From the NCBI GenBank assembly GCA_963921935.1, contig OY998184.1, positions 35,411,256-35,475,255 of the forward strand: a DNA stretch of 64,000 nucleotides, written 5' to 3'. Made by a program: the position numbers and the translations under genes. Below the pieces are notes generated by a model. It searched no databases. It was not told the DNA's origin and saw only the letters and a program-made list of their open reading frames with translations. Origin of the DNA: Galeruca laticollis (lineage: Eukaryota; Arthropoda; Insecta; Coleoptera; Chrysomelidae). This document shows positions 19,995 through 31,842 of this stretch, piece by piece (position 1 is the stretch's first letter; each line of letters starts with the position of its first letter).

Positions 19995-20830
19995 GTACCT
20001 ACCGAGTGGCGACAATTTATTGACTCTTCGAACACAGGTCTAAGGGCAGTTTTATTGTTCAATGGAAACGAACAGCCCTCAAGGCCCATTGGTCATGCTG
20101 TAAATATGAAAAAACATACCAAATGATGTGCATACTACTCCAAAGCATAAAATACGAAGATCATAAGTGGAATATCTGTGCCTGATCTCAAAGTTGTTGC
20201 ACTGCTCACAGAGTAGCTTCACAAAATATTGTTTTTTATGCCAATGCAACAGCAGAGCCAGAAACCAACATTATTTAGTTAAAGATTGGCCGTTCCGTGA
20301 AAATATTGTGCTCGGCCATAAAAACGTCCTTAATGAACCTTTAGTAAATCAGCAGATAGTTTTTTTTACCACCTTTGCACATAAAACTAGGGCTTATAAA
20401 AATTTTTGTTAAAATCTTAGATAGAGAAAGAAATGGGTTCCTTTACTTAAGACGGAAATTCCCGCGTGTAAGTGAAGCAAAGCTTAAAGAAGGAATCTTC
20501 GTTGGACCTCAAATACGGGAACTTTTTAAGGATAAAATTTTTACAGTTACGCTTTTGAGAAAGGAAAAAGGGCATAGGATGCCTTCAAAAAAGCATTAGC
20601 AACTTCCTAGGTAACAAAAAGTCGGACAACTACAAAGATCTAGTTGAAGAATTTAACCAATCTTAGAAAACCTTGGATTGCAATATGTCTCTTAAGCTGC
20701 ATTTTCTTCACTCCCATTTAGAATTTTTCTCTGACAATTTGGGTGTTGTTTGAGATGAGCACGGTGAGATATTTCACCAGCAAATTTTTCAGATGTAGAA
20801 ACGCTACAGTGGAAAATGGTTTTTTTTAAT
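19995..20830 (+). pseudogene. Degenerate repeat-derived ORF of a widespread insect family
   Basis: Reading across several frameshifts gives PTEWRQFIDSSNTGLRAVLL, FNGNEQPSRPIGHAV, YEDHKWNICADLKVV, KYCFLCQCNSRARNQHY, PPLHIKLGLIKIFVK, AKLKEGIFVGPQIREL and NMSLKLHFLHSHLEF. These blocks match a multi-copy insect protein family of unknown function (in intact members followed by an SDEHGERFHQ-type motif). Frames change near 20150 and 20370, and stops occur after 20600. The resemblance is from memory of the family; no function is claimed. It abuts the BEL LTR, so one probably inserted next to or into the other. Confidence 0.55.
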
Positions 20831-21735
20831 TTTGTGAAATTCTCCACTAGATTGCTTATAAATTGGGAGTTTCATATTTTATATTCTTCCTTCTTTAAAA
20901 ACTTGTGGGCGATAGGAAGAAACCGAGTACATATTAGAATTCAATACAACACAGTAGACGCAAAAAATCCAAAAAAATTGGGAAGGCGACAAAACCTTTC
21001 AAAATGTAGAATAGTGAATTGTTGCACCTGAACAGTCCATTCTTATTATGAATCAACTTTTATTTCTATACTTTTTCATAATAACCATACACACATCAAA
21101 ATATTACGTGTTGACTTATTATCAAAGTATTGAAAACATGGTCTTTGTAACTTTCGATATTACTCATATTAAATTGATTGGTTATAAGAATGACATATTT
21201 TGAATTGGACAGGAACTGTCCAAACCCAGCTTGTCAATAATAATAATAAAAATAATGATCAAGAAGAAAATAATTCAAATGCTTTCAAACTCAGATATTT
21301 TATCACTAAAAACTGCTTAAGTTCAACAAACATCTTTAGACCGGTCGCCGCAGTTCAAGTTGTTATATAATTTGAAAAAATATGTGCTCAATTATACCCA
21401 CCATAGTATCTCTGCCTGTACCTGAGCATGAACTTAAAGAACTTGTTAGTAAAGGTAAGTTATAAAAAATTAAATTATTTGAATATAAACATTGTAATTT
21501 AAATATAAACATTATACAGTTCAATTCTGCTCATAATGTAATGTTGAAATGGAATTTTTCATACTTATGTAAGAACAGTTGTTTTCCTATAACTAAAACG
21601 TATGCAACTCTTTAAGCACACCAAACTTAGTTAGGAACTTATGATGTGAAATAAACGATACAGATCCACTACTCTTACGGTATATAGTTTATGTGATGGT
21701 CTCAAAAAGGAAAATAATGCAATCAATGGTAAGAA
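20831..21735. other. No gene recognised
   Basis: AT-rich spacer. Short frames have no recognisable motif. Confidence 0.4.
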
Positions 21736-21739
21736 TTCC

Positions 21740-22735
21740 AGAATCAAAAAAATCAATAAACCTTCCATTTATCGAGTTATCACGAAAGGAGTTATGGATC
21801 ATACTGAAAATAGAAAAACGTATAAGGAAAATATTTTAAAAAGTAGATAGAACGACATAAGAGTTTATACGTGGAACTATTTATAATTTGTATAAGGAGA
21901 ACAGGGTTGCGAGATTGGAAGTTATACATAAAAAAATTCGCAGATTATCCAGATTACACACATTGCGTTAGTTCTAATAAGTTATGGTTTTAAACAAAAA
22001 AAACTTAATAAGCACATGGAGATAACCGAATCATCAAGGATAGTTCTAATATACCCATTACTTTTTTGGCGAAACATGGTCATGATGTAGTACCTAAATT
22101 ACGAATGGGTCATGCTCTAAAGCGAAACGCATTATAATACTACACGTTGGAACCAAAGACGGTTTTGTACCTAATGCGTTATTATTATCTGCTTAAAAAA
22201 TTGAAGACTGTGTTGCTGATTATCATAAAGACATTACAGCAGAATTATTTGAAAATTGGTTTAGAGAACAGCCTCTACCTAATATTCCACCACAGTCAGT
22301 CATCTTTATGCACTACGCATCGTATCACTCGCGGCAACTCTACCTCTTCCTGTGACCAATCGTGCGAAAGACCCGACAAAAAATTATTTGCTTACACAAA
22401 GTTTAAAGTTAGAAAAAATATATTATATTGAACTTTGCAAAGAACGAGGTCACACCCTTCTGGCACTACCTCCATACTATTGCATTTTGAGTTAATATGG
22501 GAAAAAGTAAAATCTGAATTACAAGAATGTAATCAAACTCCAAAACTGAGTAAATAGTTGTAGAAAATGTAAAAAATGTTATGATAGGAGACAGGAGACC
22601 ACCAAGAGACTTGGAAAAATTGTGAAAAGATATTATTATGAAAGAAGATGACTATATGGTTTTACCCATTAAATTACAAACAAATGATGATTCGAGTTCA
22701 GACGAGTCTGACTGTCGTGATGATTGTTTATAAAC
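21740..22735 (+). pseudogene. IS630/Tc1-like DDE transposase remnant (copy 1)
   Basis: Fragments in order: EFIRGTIYNLYKENR (about 21860), then IILHVGTKDGFVPNALLL (22130-22185), DYHKDITAELFENW (22215-22260), LPNIPPQSVIFMHYASYHSRQL (22275-22340; the second catalytic Asp of the usual IDNA block is replaced by His), LCKERGHTLLALPPYY (22430-22485), and an acidic Ser/Asp-rich end (DDSSSDESDCRDD, 22687-22725). This is the order of the DDE domain in the IS630-Tc1-mariner superfamily. Many frameshifts; inactive. Confidence 0.7.
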
Positions 22736-22960
22736 AGCCTTTGAAATTGGGATATTTAAAATTTCATTTATTTCTGTTTTTTATAAGTATAATTACCTAG
22801 ATTATTTTGTTCTGATTTGGGCAAAGAATTTATTTTCGTTTATGGTTTTTGTTCGAAATTTCGTTTTCCAGAAAAAATCGAACAGGGTACACGTCTTACC
22901 CTGTTTTAACAGAACGCCCTTGTAGGTAGGTAATTTCTTTTCGGCGTTTTCTTATTTAAA
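22736..22960. other. No gene recognised
   Basis: Spacer between transposon remnants. Confidence 0.4.
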
Positions 22961-22984
22961 AGATACTTGTATGTATCTTATATA

Positions 22985-25900
22985 ATAAAATAATTTAAAA
23001 GAATGCTATTAGATATAGATAGTGCAGATTTTGGACCTAAGTAACCTAAGTGGAATGGAGAGGGGGATACAGAGGATGTTTAGAAATAGGTACCCGATGC
23101 TAGGAGTAAAAGAGAGGAAATGGAGTGGGCTAAGGAGGTACCCACTACAGAAAAGAAAGGGATAAGGGTGAGCGCGAAAGAGGTAGATTGTAGGGATGAG
23201 AGGAAGTTGTTTGAACTGATGAGTTGACTGTTTGAGGGAAGTGGGAACAGCGTAGGGCTCCACAGGCTTGATTGAACATGTGGGGGTGGAGGTGCTGAGG
23301 AAGTTGGTGGCGTGGGTGAGGGGAGATGGGACGAAGAAGGCTACAATTTATACCGATAGGTAAAATGAAAAGGAGGGCAGAAATGAAGTGGTAATCTTGA
23401 AGGACATCGGGGAGATCAATCAGGAGGGGATTGAGAGGATCAAGAAGGCGCCGAGGGAGATGAAGGGGGAGTGGGTAGACAGGCTCAGAGTTTCAAGAAA
23501 CATGGAAGCGTTAATAGAGGCAAAGAGGAGGACTGAGGTGAGGTGACACATATAAGGAGAATGGTGACAGGGGATTTCAGTGCTAAGAATACTGTATGGG
23601 GGAGGGGGAAACGGAAAAGAGAGGAGAGATCCTGGAGGAAGTGTTGGCAGATAACTGGTTAGCGGTGCAGAATGATGCAATCCCGCCCACTTTCGTGAGG
23701 GGTGACGGGGGTTTGTCATACATTGATGTAACAGCATGTGATGAATGGCTGGGAGGAAGAGTGAGTAGTTGGAGGGTGCTGGAATATGAGAAATTCTTGA
23801 GTTTACATAGATATATGGAGACGGATATAAGGAAGGGGAGAAATTAATTATTGGAAGAGAGGGGATGGAGGTGGATGAACGCCGAGGTAGAGAGTATGAT
23901 AAAGAAGGCAAGATAGGAGATAGAAAGCGGATTTAGAGATGAAATAGATGAATTTTACGGGGTGATACATGGCTGTAAATGAGAGGGAAAGAGGGGTAAT
24001 ATGCGTGAGAGGAGGACTAATTACTGGTGGAATGAGGAAATAGAGGAACTGTGGAGGGAGTGTAAGAAAGAACGAAGGCGGATGCTGAGGGGAAGAGTAT
24101 GAATGAAGGGAAAAGGGGGTTACAAAGAGAAGAGCAGCGTAGGGGGAAGAGGAAAAAGAGGGAAGTGTGAAGAGCTACTGGGGGAATGGGAAAACAACCC
24201 ATGGGGAAAGGCGTACAAGATAGCGGTGAAAAGGATGGGTGGAAATAGTTGCTAGAGAAAGATTGGAAGGAGATTATAGGGAAATTGTTCACAGGGGTAG
24301 AAGGGTGGGTGGAGGGAAGGATTCGGGAAGTCGAGGAAACTAGGGGGTAGGAAAACGGAGGGTTCGGTAGAAAATTGTGAAGGAGGGGGGAGAGACAATT
24401 AAGTAAGGAAAGCCCCAGTGATAGACGGCCTGAGAGGTGATGTGGTGAAGAGGCTGTTGGATGACAATGGAAAGTTCTTGTGGGAACTATTCAAGGGTGC
24501 TGAGGGAGGAAGAATTCCCGGAAAGATGGAAGGTGGCAAGGATGAACCTGGTGAGGAAGCCGAGTGAATATGGAAAGCGTGCGGGGCACTACTGGTCCAT
24601 CAGCCTGCTGAGTGGTATGGGTAAATTGATGGAGGAGATAATAAAGAATAGGATCCAGGAGGAAGTTGGTAGGAATGGGGGTTTGACGGAAAAACCGCAC
24701 GGGTTTGTGAAGGGGAAATCATGCGTCTCGGCGCTGAGCAGGGTTTGCTGGAAGGGGCTAGAGAGGACAGCTGGAGGAACATATTGGCACTACTCATTTT
24801 CTTAGACGCCGGGAGCGCGTTCAACAGTGTCAGTAAACGGGCGGTGTTGAACGCGTTGCTGAGGCTTGGAGTAGGGGAGGGGTTGATCAGCCTACTAGAG
24901 GACTACCTGACAGGGCGGGTGATAGTAGATTCTAGAGGGAGGAGGTATAAGTTAGAGTTTGGAGTGTCCCGGGGCTCGGTTCTGGGACCGACTCTCAGGT
25001 AGTGTGAGTTTGATGAGGTTTTTGGGGTTGTGAGATTACGGTGTACGTGTGTCTGGTATGTTCGGCAAAGGAAGACGCGGAGAGAGAAAGAAAGAAAGGC
25101 GGTGAGGATGTGTAGGAAGATTGTGAAGAAGATTGACCGGTGCGGACTGTAAGTGGCTGTAGAGAAGACGGCGGGGCTGCTATTGAAGGGACGGAGCAAG
25201 TCGAGGGAAGGGGGGTGATGGTGAAGGGTAGTAGAATTCGTAAGGAGGAATCCGTGAAATAACTACGGGTGTGGCTGTATAGCCAACTATCCTTCAAAAA
25301 CACGTATGGTAAAGGCGGCACAGAAGGGCAGCATGGCTAGTGAAATTGATGTGTAATGTGAAAGGGACTGGAGAGTGAAAGAGTAGAGCAGAGTATATTG
25401 TACAGTGCTAAAGTGTGGGGTGAAAGAGCGGGGGTGAATGCGAGGGTTAGGGTGCAGAGAGAGATACTCCTTGGTGGTGCTGGGGTTCAGGACAATGGGT
25501 GGACTGGCAGCAGCGAAGCTGTCAAGGTCCTACCCATTGGACGTAATGGCTGGAGGCAGGAATCACCGCTGGAGGGATGCGACCAGATAGAAAATACATG
25601 AATGGATGAAGGGGGAAATAAAGAGAATGTGTGAGGAACAAGTGGGTGCGATAAAAGGAGCGATTGGGAGTAGGAGAGATTGGATGGACCTGAAGTTCGG
25701 GGAGGTGAACAACTTCTTGACACATGTGCTTACTGGACACGGATTGAGGGTAGGGTATTTTCACAAGATTGCGAAACGAGAGTCTAGAATGTGCGAGACG
25801 TGTGAAGTGGAGGATGATGTGGGGCATGTGTTTAGATGCTGAAAAAACGTGGAAGTGTTGAAGAAGTTGGAGAAGAAACTAGGAGAGGTGGTATATTGGT

Positions 25901-26170
25901 AGAACATGGTGGAGATGATTCTGAGGGGAAGGAGAAATGGATGGAGGTAAGTAGCATAGTGTTGAGCATGATTAGGGGGAAGGAAGTACTTAAAAGGGCA
26001 TGAGAGGTAGGAGTGATAGAAGGGAGAAGATGATGGAGTGTGTGAGGGACCGCCGCCCGTCTAGAAGTATGCTAGGGTAGTGATTCCTAGGCGGGAGTAA
26101 CGGTGAGTTGGGGGGGGTTTGGTTGGTAGGCATACACTTTGGAGCCCAACACTGTTTGGGTCCTGCAAAG
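22985..26170 (+). pseudogene. R1-clade (TRAS/Waldo-like) non-LTR retrotransposon remnant
   Basis: The AP-type endonuclease survives as GDFSAKNTVWG (23571 on), KRGEILEEVLADNWLAVQND, PPTFVRGDGGLSYIDVTACD and GRVSSWRVLEYEKFLSLHRY (to about 23815); intact members read SDHR at the catalytic His block. Reverse transcriptase remains as FPERWKVARMNLVRKP, LTEKPHGFVKGKS and FLDAGSAFNSVSKRAVLNAL, then FGVSRGSVLGPTL (24510-25000). FADD is lost; VAVEKTAGLLLKGRS and VKYL-like pieces follow. The 3' zinc knuckle CETCEVEDDVGHVFRC is at 25795-25842. Stops and indels are frequent throughout. The sense strand is G-rich and purine-rich, quite unlike the AT-rich surroundings, as in this clade. A poly-A-like run near 26204 may mark the 3' end. 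Confidence 0.85.
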
Positions 26171-26476
26171 GATCCATTCGAACATGAGTTTTCCATCTCA
26201 GCCCGAAAAAAAAGTTTCTCATTTTGAAGAAAATGCGCTTGATCTACTTACGCATAACGTCGTCCAGTTATCCGACTACCTAATAATAAATGCATATTTC
26301 CTCGCTTATGGCATAATTTTCGGTTTTTAAAAATATTTAAATACTCAAATAAAATTAATACTGTCCGTCTATACTGCTCATTTAATGCCGCTCGAGACTG
26401 CAAAATTTGATCTTCAATTGTGACTGGAAGAACATTAAACGAATACTCTTTAATAATCAATTTATTTATTTTTTAG

Positions 26477-26760
26477 GAAAAGATTGGGCCATTATGCATG
26501 GGGTTTCAATGAGACCGAAAGATCAATTTTCTGAAGACTCTATCACGTTTGCTCCCTTTGTATTGTTTCCTTCTACAATGCACAAAAAAGATTTTCAACA
26601 AGCCGTTGAGCTGCAAACTATTTTTCAAGAATTATTGCACAAAGTGGCTTATGATCCAGAATATTTGAAGATGTGCTTAGAAAACATTATTCAGGTTGAC
26701 GAATTTACTGCAAAATTGTTCAAAATATATGAAATTACAGAAAAAGAAGGAGTTTCGCAA
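26477..26760 (+). CDS. Gss: Glutathione synthetase exon (N-terminal domain)
   Basis: Acceptor TTATTTTTTAG precedes 26477 and donor GTAGGT follows 26760. The exon starts with the last two bases of a split codon and ends in phase 0, giving about 94 residues from KDWAIMHG to EKEGVSQ. The upstream exon is not identified; a frame at 26183-26260 (MSFPSQPEKK...) was considered and not accepted. Confidence 0.9.
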
Positions 26761-29700
26761 GTAGGTCGAACTGAATGGGCTGTCATTTATATACACTTAC
26801 CGGCGCGAAAAAGCCTCAATTAATTTGTATTATAATTTGGTTGAACACATGAAGTCAACAAACTTGATGACTTCCTTATTGACCATATTTCAGATACTGT
26901 ACTAAAATCTTAACAATGTGAAAGTTATCATCATGCCCTTACCTCAGTATTCCATGTAGGCTATGCATTTTTAATTGATTACGCGATGACATTTTGGTTA
27001 AGTATTGGTAATGTCAGATTAGGTTAAGTGTTTATTACTTGCTTGTGTCAATTATTACTAATTATCTTGAAGCGCAGAAACTGTTGCATCTATTGTGGGT
27101 CTCATTCAAGATGAGAGAAGTGAAAGTTACGTGGTTAACAGATTCGGGGTTTAACGCAACATTAGACGACTGCCATTCACCATAACGTTTGATGCTTCTC
27201 CAAAATGCGATTAACTTGCTGTATTTTGAGAAGTTTATATTTCTGTGTACTTTTAATACGTTGGACGTAGGATATTCTGTCCGTAATAAAGATAATGCAA
27301 AATTTTTATTAACATTATAGAATTATGCTAGGAGTACATCTTCGTTTATTGCTACAATTAATTTAAAGTTGCTTTCTGAATGCCTTTAAGTATTTATTAA
27401 TAAACTCGTTCTCAGATCTCTATCGATCTTTTCCACTTTTCAAAAATGAATTTACACAAATAGAGTCGATAAACAATCGAAAATACATAGTAACTAATGC
27501 AACACCTCCTGATCTTTTTCATATAATGCGAAGTATCAATGTTTTTTAAGGTAACAGCAGCTATCAGATGAAATGTCGGCAATTCTGATTCTAAATGTGT
27601 GGTTGTGGATTAAACGTAGTTTATCAGTGACATAGAAACCCGAACAACCAGTAAATATTATTTTATTTCAAAAATATTTCCATGTTTATCATAAAAGAAG
27701 TAGAAGAAGGTTGATGGGTGTATTTTCTTAAAAGATGAAAGTGTGTAAATAAATTTTATTAAAAAATTTAAGCTAAGCGCTTTCGGCAAATAAATATGCC
27801 ATCAACGGAGCTTTCGTCAATGGTAAAAAATACCTCTGAAAAAAGGAAACATTGAAAGGGGATCGGCATCACAGACACAATAGTTAGATGTACCTTTTCA
27901 CAAAATTAACAAATAAAATGAAACTAAAAACCCCTCTTTTATGGGGTGATAATAATTCACTCAGATCATTTTTATAAATCATCAATTATCATAAAAGTCT
28001 TAATACAAGATTAGAATTTGAGCGCTATTAGTTGAACATTTCTATTTTTATTCAATTTGTTTGCTGCAAGTACTGGACGAACAGAATTTATTCGAGTACA
28101 ATGTTTTTAAACGTCGTCTTACAAGAATTCACAATACTCCTCCCTTCCTTCCGGTACCTTTTAATGGCTATCTTCAGAACAGATTTACCACCGATAATCT
28201 AGTGGACTTGGAATCCGAAATTCATGAAGCGCTAATAAACAAGCAGCATTGTTTGGCTGTTTTTTGCGACACAACAATAGCTTATGATTGCACATGGAGA
28301 TTCGGTATCCTTAAAATGCTACAATCCTGGGGCATAAACGGACATTTACTAAAGTTCATCCAAAATTTCCTTCAATTTAGAACGTTCAGAGTACGATCAA
28401 AAGGAAAAATATCAACTCCCAGAATTCATAAAAACGGAGTACCTCAAGGATCAGTTTTGAGCACGATTCCGCAAAATTTTGTTATTTTGACTCAATTATT
28501 ATTTCCTGTTAAAATATATTTTTTTTAGTGTTTTTAAATGAAACTCAAGGTCTCTAGTTAATTCCACAATATAATACAAGTTATTGAAAATTCTAAAAAA
28601 TTGACAATTGTTTCGATAAATCAATATCATCGAAACAATTGTCAATTTTTTAGAATTTTCAATAACTTGTATTATATTGTGGAATTAACTAGAGACCTTG
28701 AGTTTCATTTAAAAACACTAATATGAGCATATTCCACGAAGTAAGGGTCGAGACAGTCAATTTTTTTTTTTTTGTTTTTGCAACAAATTAGACTGCTTAG
28801 CTAAGTGTTTTTTACATTGTATGTATGTTAACGACCGCTTTCTTTAGTTTAAACGTTACAATATAAAAGGTAATTTGTTATACAGGGTGATCCTTCCCAT
28901 GTTTCTTATTTTGGTATTTATTACACATGTATGATAATGCTGCATGTGTGATGTAACCTCTGGTGAATATGCAAAATATGTGCGAAATAAATTTATCTGT
29001 GATGGCATGATTGGTCATGTTTCCTAATGTTTTCAAATAAAATCAAATCAAAATTATTACCAAGACTTGGAATAACATCAATCAATTATTGTACTAGAAC
29101 TTTAACATTGCCAGGCAAATATGACATTCGCAACGTCAAACGGAAACTATCGAAGTCACCTGGATCGGGGAACGAGAAAACAAAAATGGGGAGGAAAACA
29201 AGAGCTACTCCTCCATTCAAGAATGTCTGGTTTGGCAAGATGTTCAATCTAGAGAGAAAAATAATTATAGCAGTTTGTTAAAGCATGACAGCATAGGAAG
29301 CTACGAAAATCAATGAACAGGCAGACTGCCTTGATTGTCTTCATGAAGGAAACCCAGACTGGCGTCAGTCACTGCGACAAGCGATAAGTAAAATCCTTAA
29401 GCCGGGCGCAGTGGAAGGCAGGCTTTATGCGGATGACCTTGTCCTTCTACTAAGAGGAACAAACCTAAAATCCACCCAACCGATTCTCCAAGCCACACTA
29501 GACAACCTTCAGAAATGGTCACACACAACCGGACTCAATTTCTCGACCGAAAAAACAAAATGCCTTACCTTCTCAAAAAAAGAAACTGGAAGTAACCCAG
29601 TATTAGCATTAAATAGCAAGGACCTTACTTTTGTTACGAAAACAAAATTTCTCGGTCTAACTTTTGACAGCAAACTATCCTGGAAAAGCCACGTTACAAA

Positions 29701-31811
29701 CCTTAAGGGAGCCTGTCACCAAGCCATAAACATACTAAAAGCTCTTTCAAATATTTCCTGGGGAAGCGACACATCAACTCTATTAAGCATATACACATCT
29801 TTAATAAGGTCAAAAATCGATTACGGTTCAGTGGTATACAACTCAGCTAAAAAATCCGTCCTAAAACAACTAGACGTCATTCAAAACACTGGACTACGTA
29901 TTGCACTAGGAGCTTTTCGTACAAGCCCCACTCTTAGTATGTGTTGTGAAGCAGGCCAAATTCCCTTAGACTTCAGGAGAGACTATCTAAGTTTGTCCTA
30001 TGCTAGAAAAGTTTTAGCCACACCTGAAAACACAACGTATCATAATGTCCATAGCACCCGTTTCATCTTGTACTTCTCAACTCACCCCTGATGCTATCCG
30101 CGCTTTTACGAGCGACTCAACCGCTGACTCCACAAATACTCCATAAACTTTCCCACAATTTACTATCCCAGCAAAAACTCACCCCCACCATGGACTATAA
30201 CCCAACCGCAAATAATCACAGAACTATCGAAATTTAATAAACACGAAATCTCAGCAGCTGTTATACAAAACCACTTCAGTGACATAATAAACAAATTCAA
30301 CGACTATCACCATATTTACAGTGATGCTTCGAAAACAGCCGAAGGAGTTGGAGCAGCAATCTTTTCCAAAACACACAACGCCAATTTGAAGCTACACAAT
30401 AACTTCCTCCTAGAAGCCCTGAAACACAATAATAAATCTGACCAAAACAAATTTACATTTATAACGGACTCAATGAGTGCCCTGTGCGAGATACAACGCA
30501 TGTATCCCAATAACCCTATACACAAAAAAATTAACAGCGAACTCCAGTACGCCAGAAAAAGAGGAAAAGAGGCAGTATTTATCTGGGTATCCTCACATAT
30601 CGGAGTCGGTGTAAACAAGTCAGCGGACCATCTGGCACGCGAAGCAGCAACAAAAGACATTTGCGTTCAAATAAACAAGATAGTGCTCAGTGATCTAAAA
30701 TCGTGTATTAAACATATAGTTCGCAGTGCGTGGCAAATCAAGTGGTCGCAGTGCTCCGAGAAGCTAAGTGAAATCAAAGAAAATGACCAGTCTTTCTACC
30801 ATCTAAGAGTAAGCAAGTGACACTCTCACGCCTTCGAATCGGCCACACTCGCCACACACACCTCCATCTTATCACAAAAGAAAACATCCCTTATTGTGAT
30901 ACATGCCAAACTAACTTAACAGTAAAACACATTTTGGTAGAGTGTCAAAAATTTCACAACACCAGATATAAATTCAACTTTGCATAGAACATATCCGACA
31001 TACTCAGAGACAATAGCAACATGGACAACATTATTAGGTTTCTTAAGGAAATTAACATGAGAGATATTTAAATTTAAAACGATCATACCTCACAACTAAT
31101 AACATAACTATCTATAATGCTAATATAGAGAATACACTGTATATTAACGTAGAACATAAGTAACTTCCATTAAAGAATTATAACTGTTGTCGCGTATAAC
31201 CTAAGTGGTTCGGGCGACATTAAATAAAGGTACCGGGAGGAAGGCAGGAATATTTATTATTGGAACGAAGTTCCTTATCGCGCGTTGTGAAAGGAGGCTA
31301 GACGGAAAAAATTCTTACGAAAAGTTGTCACGACACTTTTTGAAGCTATTGTAAGCTGTGCGGCGTGCGCATGTTTCTCTAACCAAGTCATACGATTTAT
31401 AAGCTCCACATTTTGTGTGTTTAGCAAGTGTACGCGTCATAATTTTAATTAATTCAAAAACAAATCATATTTTAATATTACTTAGTATAGTTTTTTGTCT
31501 TTATTATGTTAATTAATTGTTGAGATTCTCTACAACAAAAATTGAAATAATATATTTCAGTTGCTTGCTGTATAATGAATAGTACTTTTGTAGTATTGTG
31601 GTCAGTATCCCCGCCTGTCACGCGAGAGACCGGGGTTCGATTCCCCGCCGGGGAGGAATTTTTATTTTCTGAAAAATTCTTTTTTTTTTGCTTTTTGGAA
31701 CGAAGTGAAGTGAAGTGAAAGGGGCTAGACGGAAAAAATTCTTACGAAAAGTTGTCACGACACTTTTTGCTATTGTAAGCTATTGTAAGCTGTGCGGCGT
31801 GCGCATGTTTC

Positions 31812-31842
<31 letters not shown>

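Larger units (their letters stand above)
28061..31230 (+). pseudogene. I-clade non-LTR element, broken and split by insertions
   Basis: First part, 28061-28470: reverse transcriptase fingers and palm (RFTTDNLVDLESEIHEAL, FCDTTIAYDCTWRFGILKML, NGVPQGSVLS); the catalytic first Asp block (FFDLEKAYD in relatives) is altered. Second part, 29390-30090: EGRLYADDLVLLLRG with the YADD box, TKFLGLTFDSKLSWKSH, IDYGSVVYNSAKKSVLKQLD. Third part, 30310-30665: RNase H (IYSDASKTAEGVGAAIF, TFITDSMSALCEIQ, VFIWVSSHIGVGVNKSADHLA), which separates it from RNase-H-less Jockey elements. A C-terminal CCHC-like block (CDTCQTNLTVKHILVEC) follows at 30905-30955. The foldback element and about 560 bp of unrelated sequence interrupt 28475-29385. 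Several frameshifts (30090, 30818) add to the damage. The 3' end lies near 31225 (ACATTAAATAAAG). Confidence 0.85.

Noticed and set aside
20001..20020. TGGCGACAA after the BEL LTR read as a primer binding site of a second element
   Set aside because: The same bases code EWRQFIDSS, which continues as a recognisable protein family through 20600, so coding is the better explanation.
23009..25827. Many Ser/Pro-rich minus-strand frames
   Set aside because: They are complements of the purine-rich R1-clade remnant and have no domain features.
26183..26330. Frame starting MSFPSQPEKKVSHFEEN as glutathione synthetase exon 1
   Set aside because: It does not align with the family N-terminus, lacks a good donor at the needed phase, and overlaps the probable 3' end of the R1-clade element.
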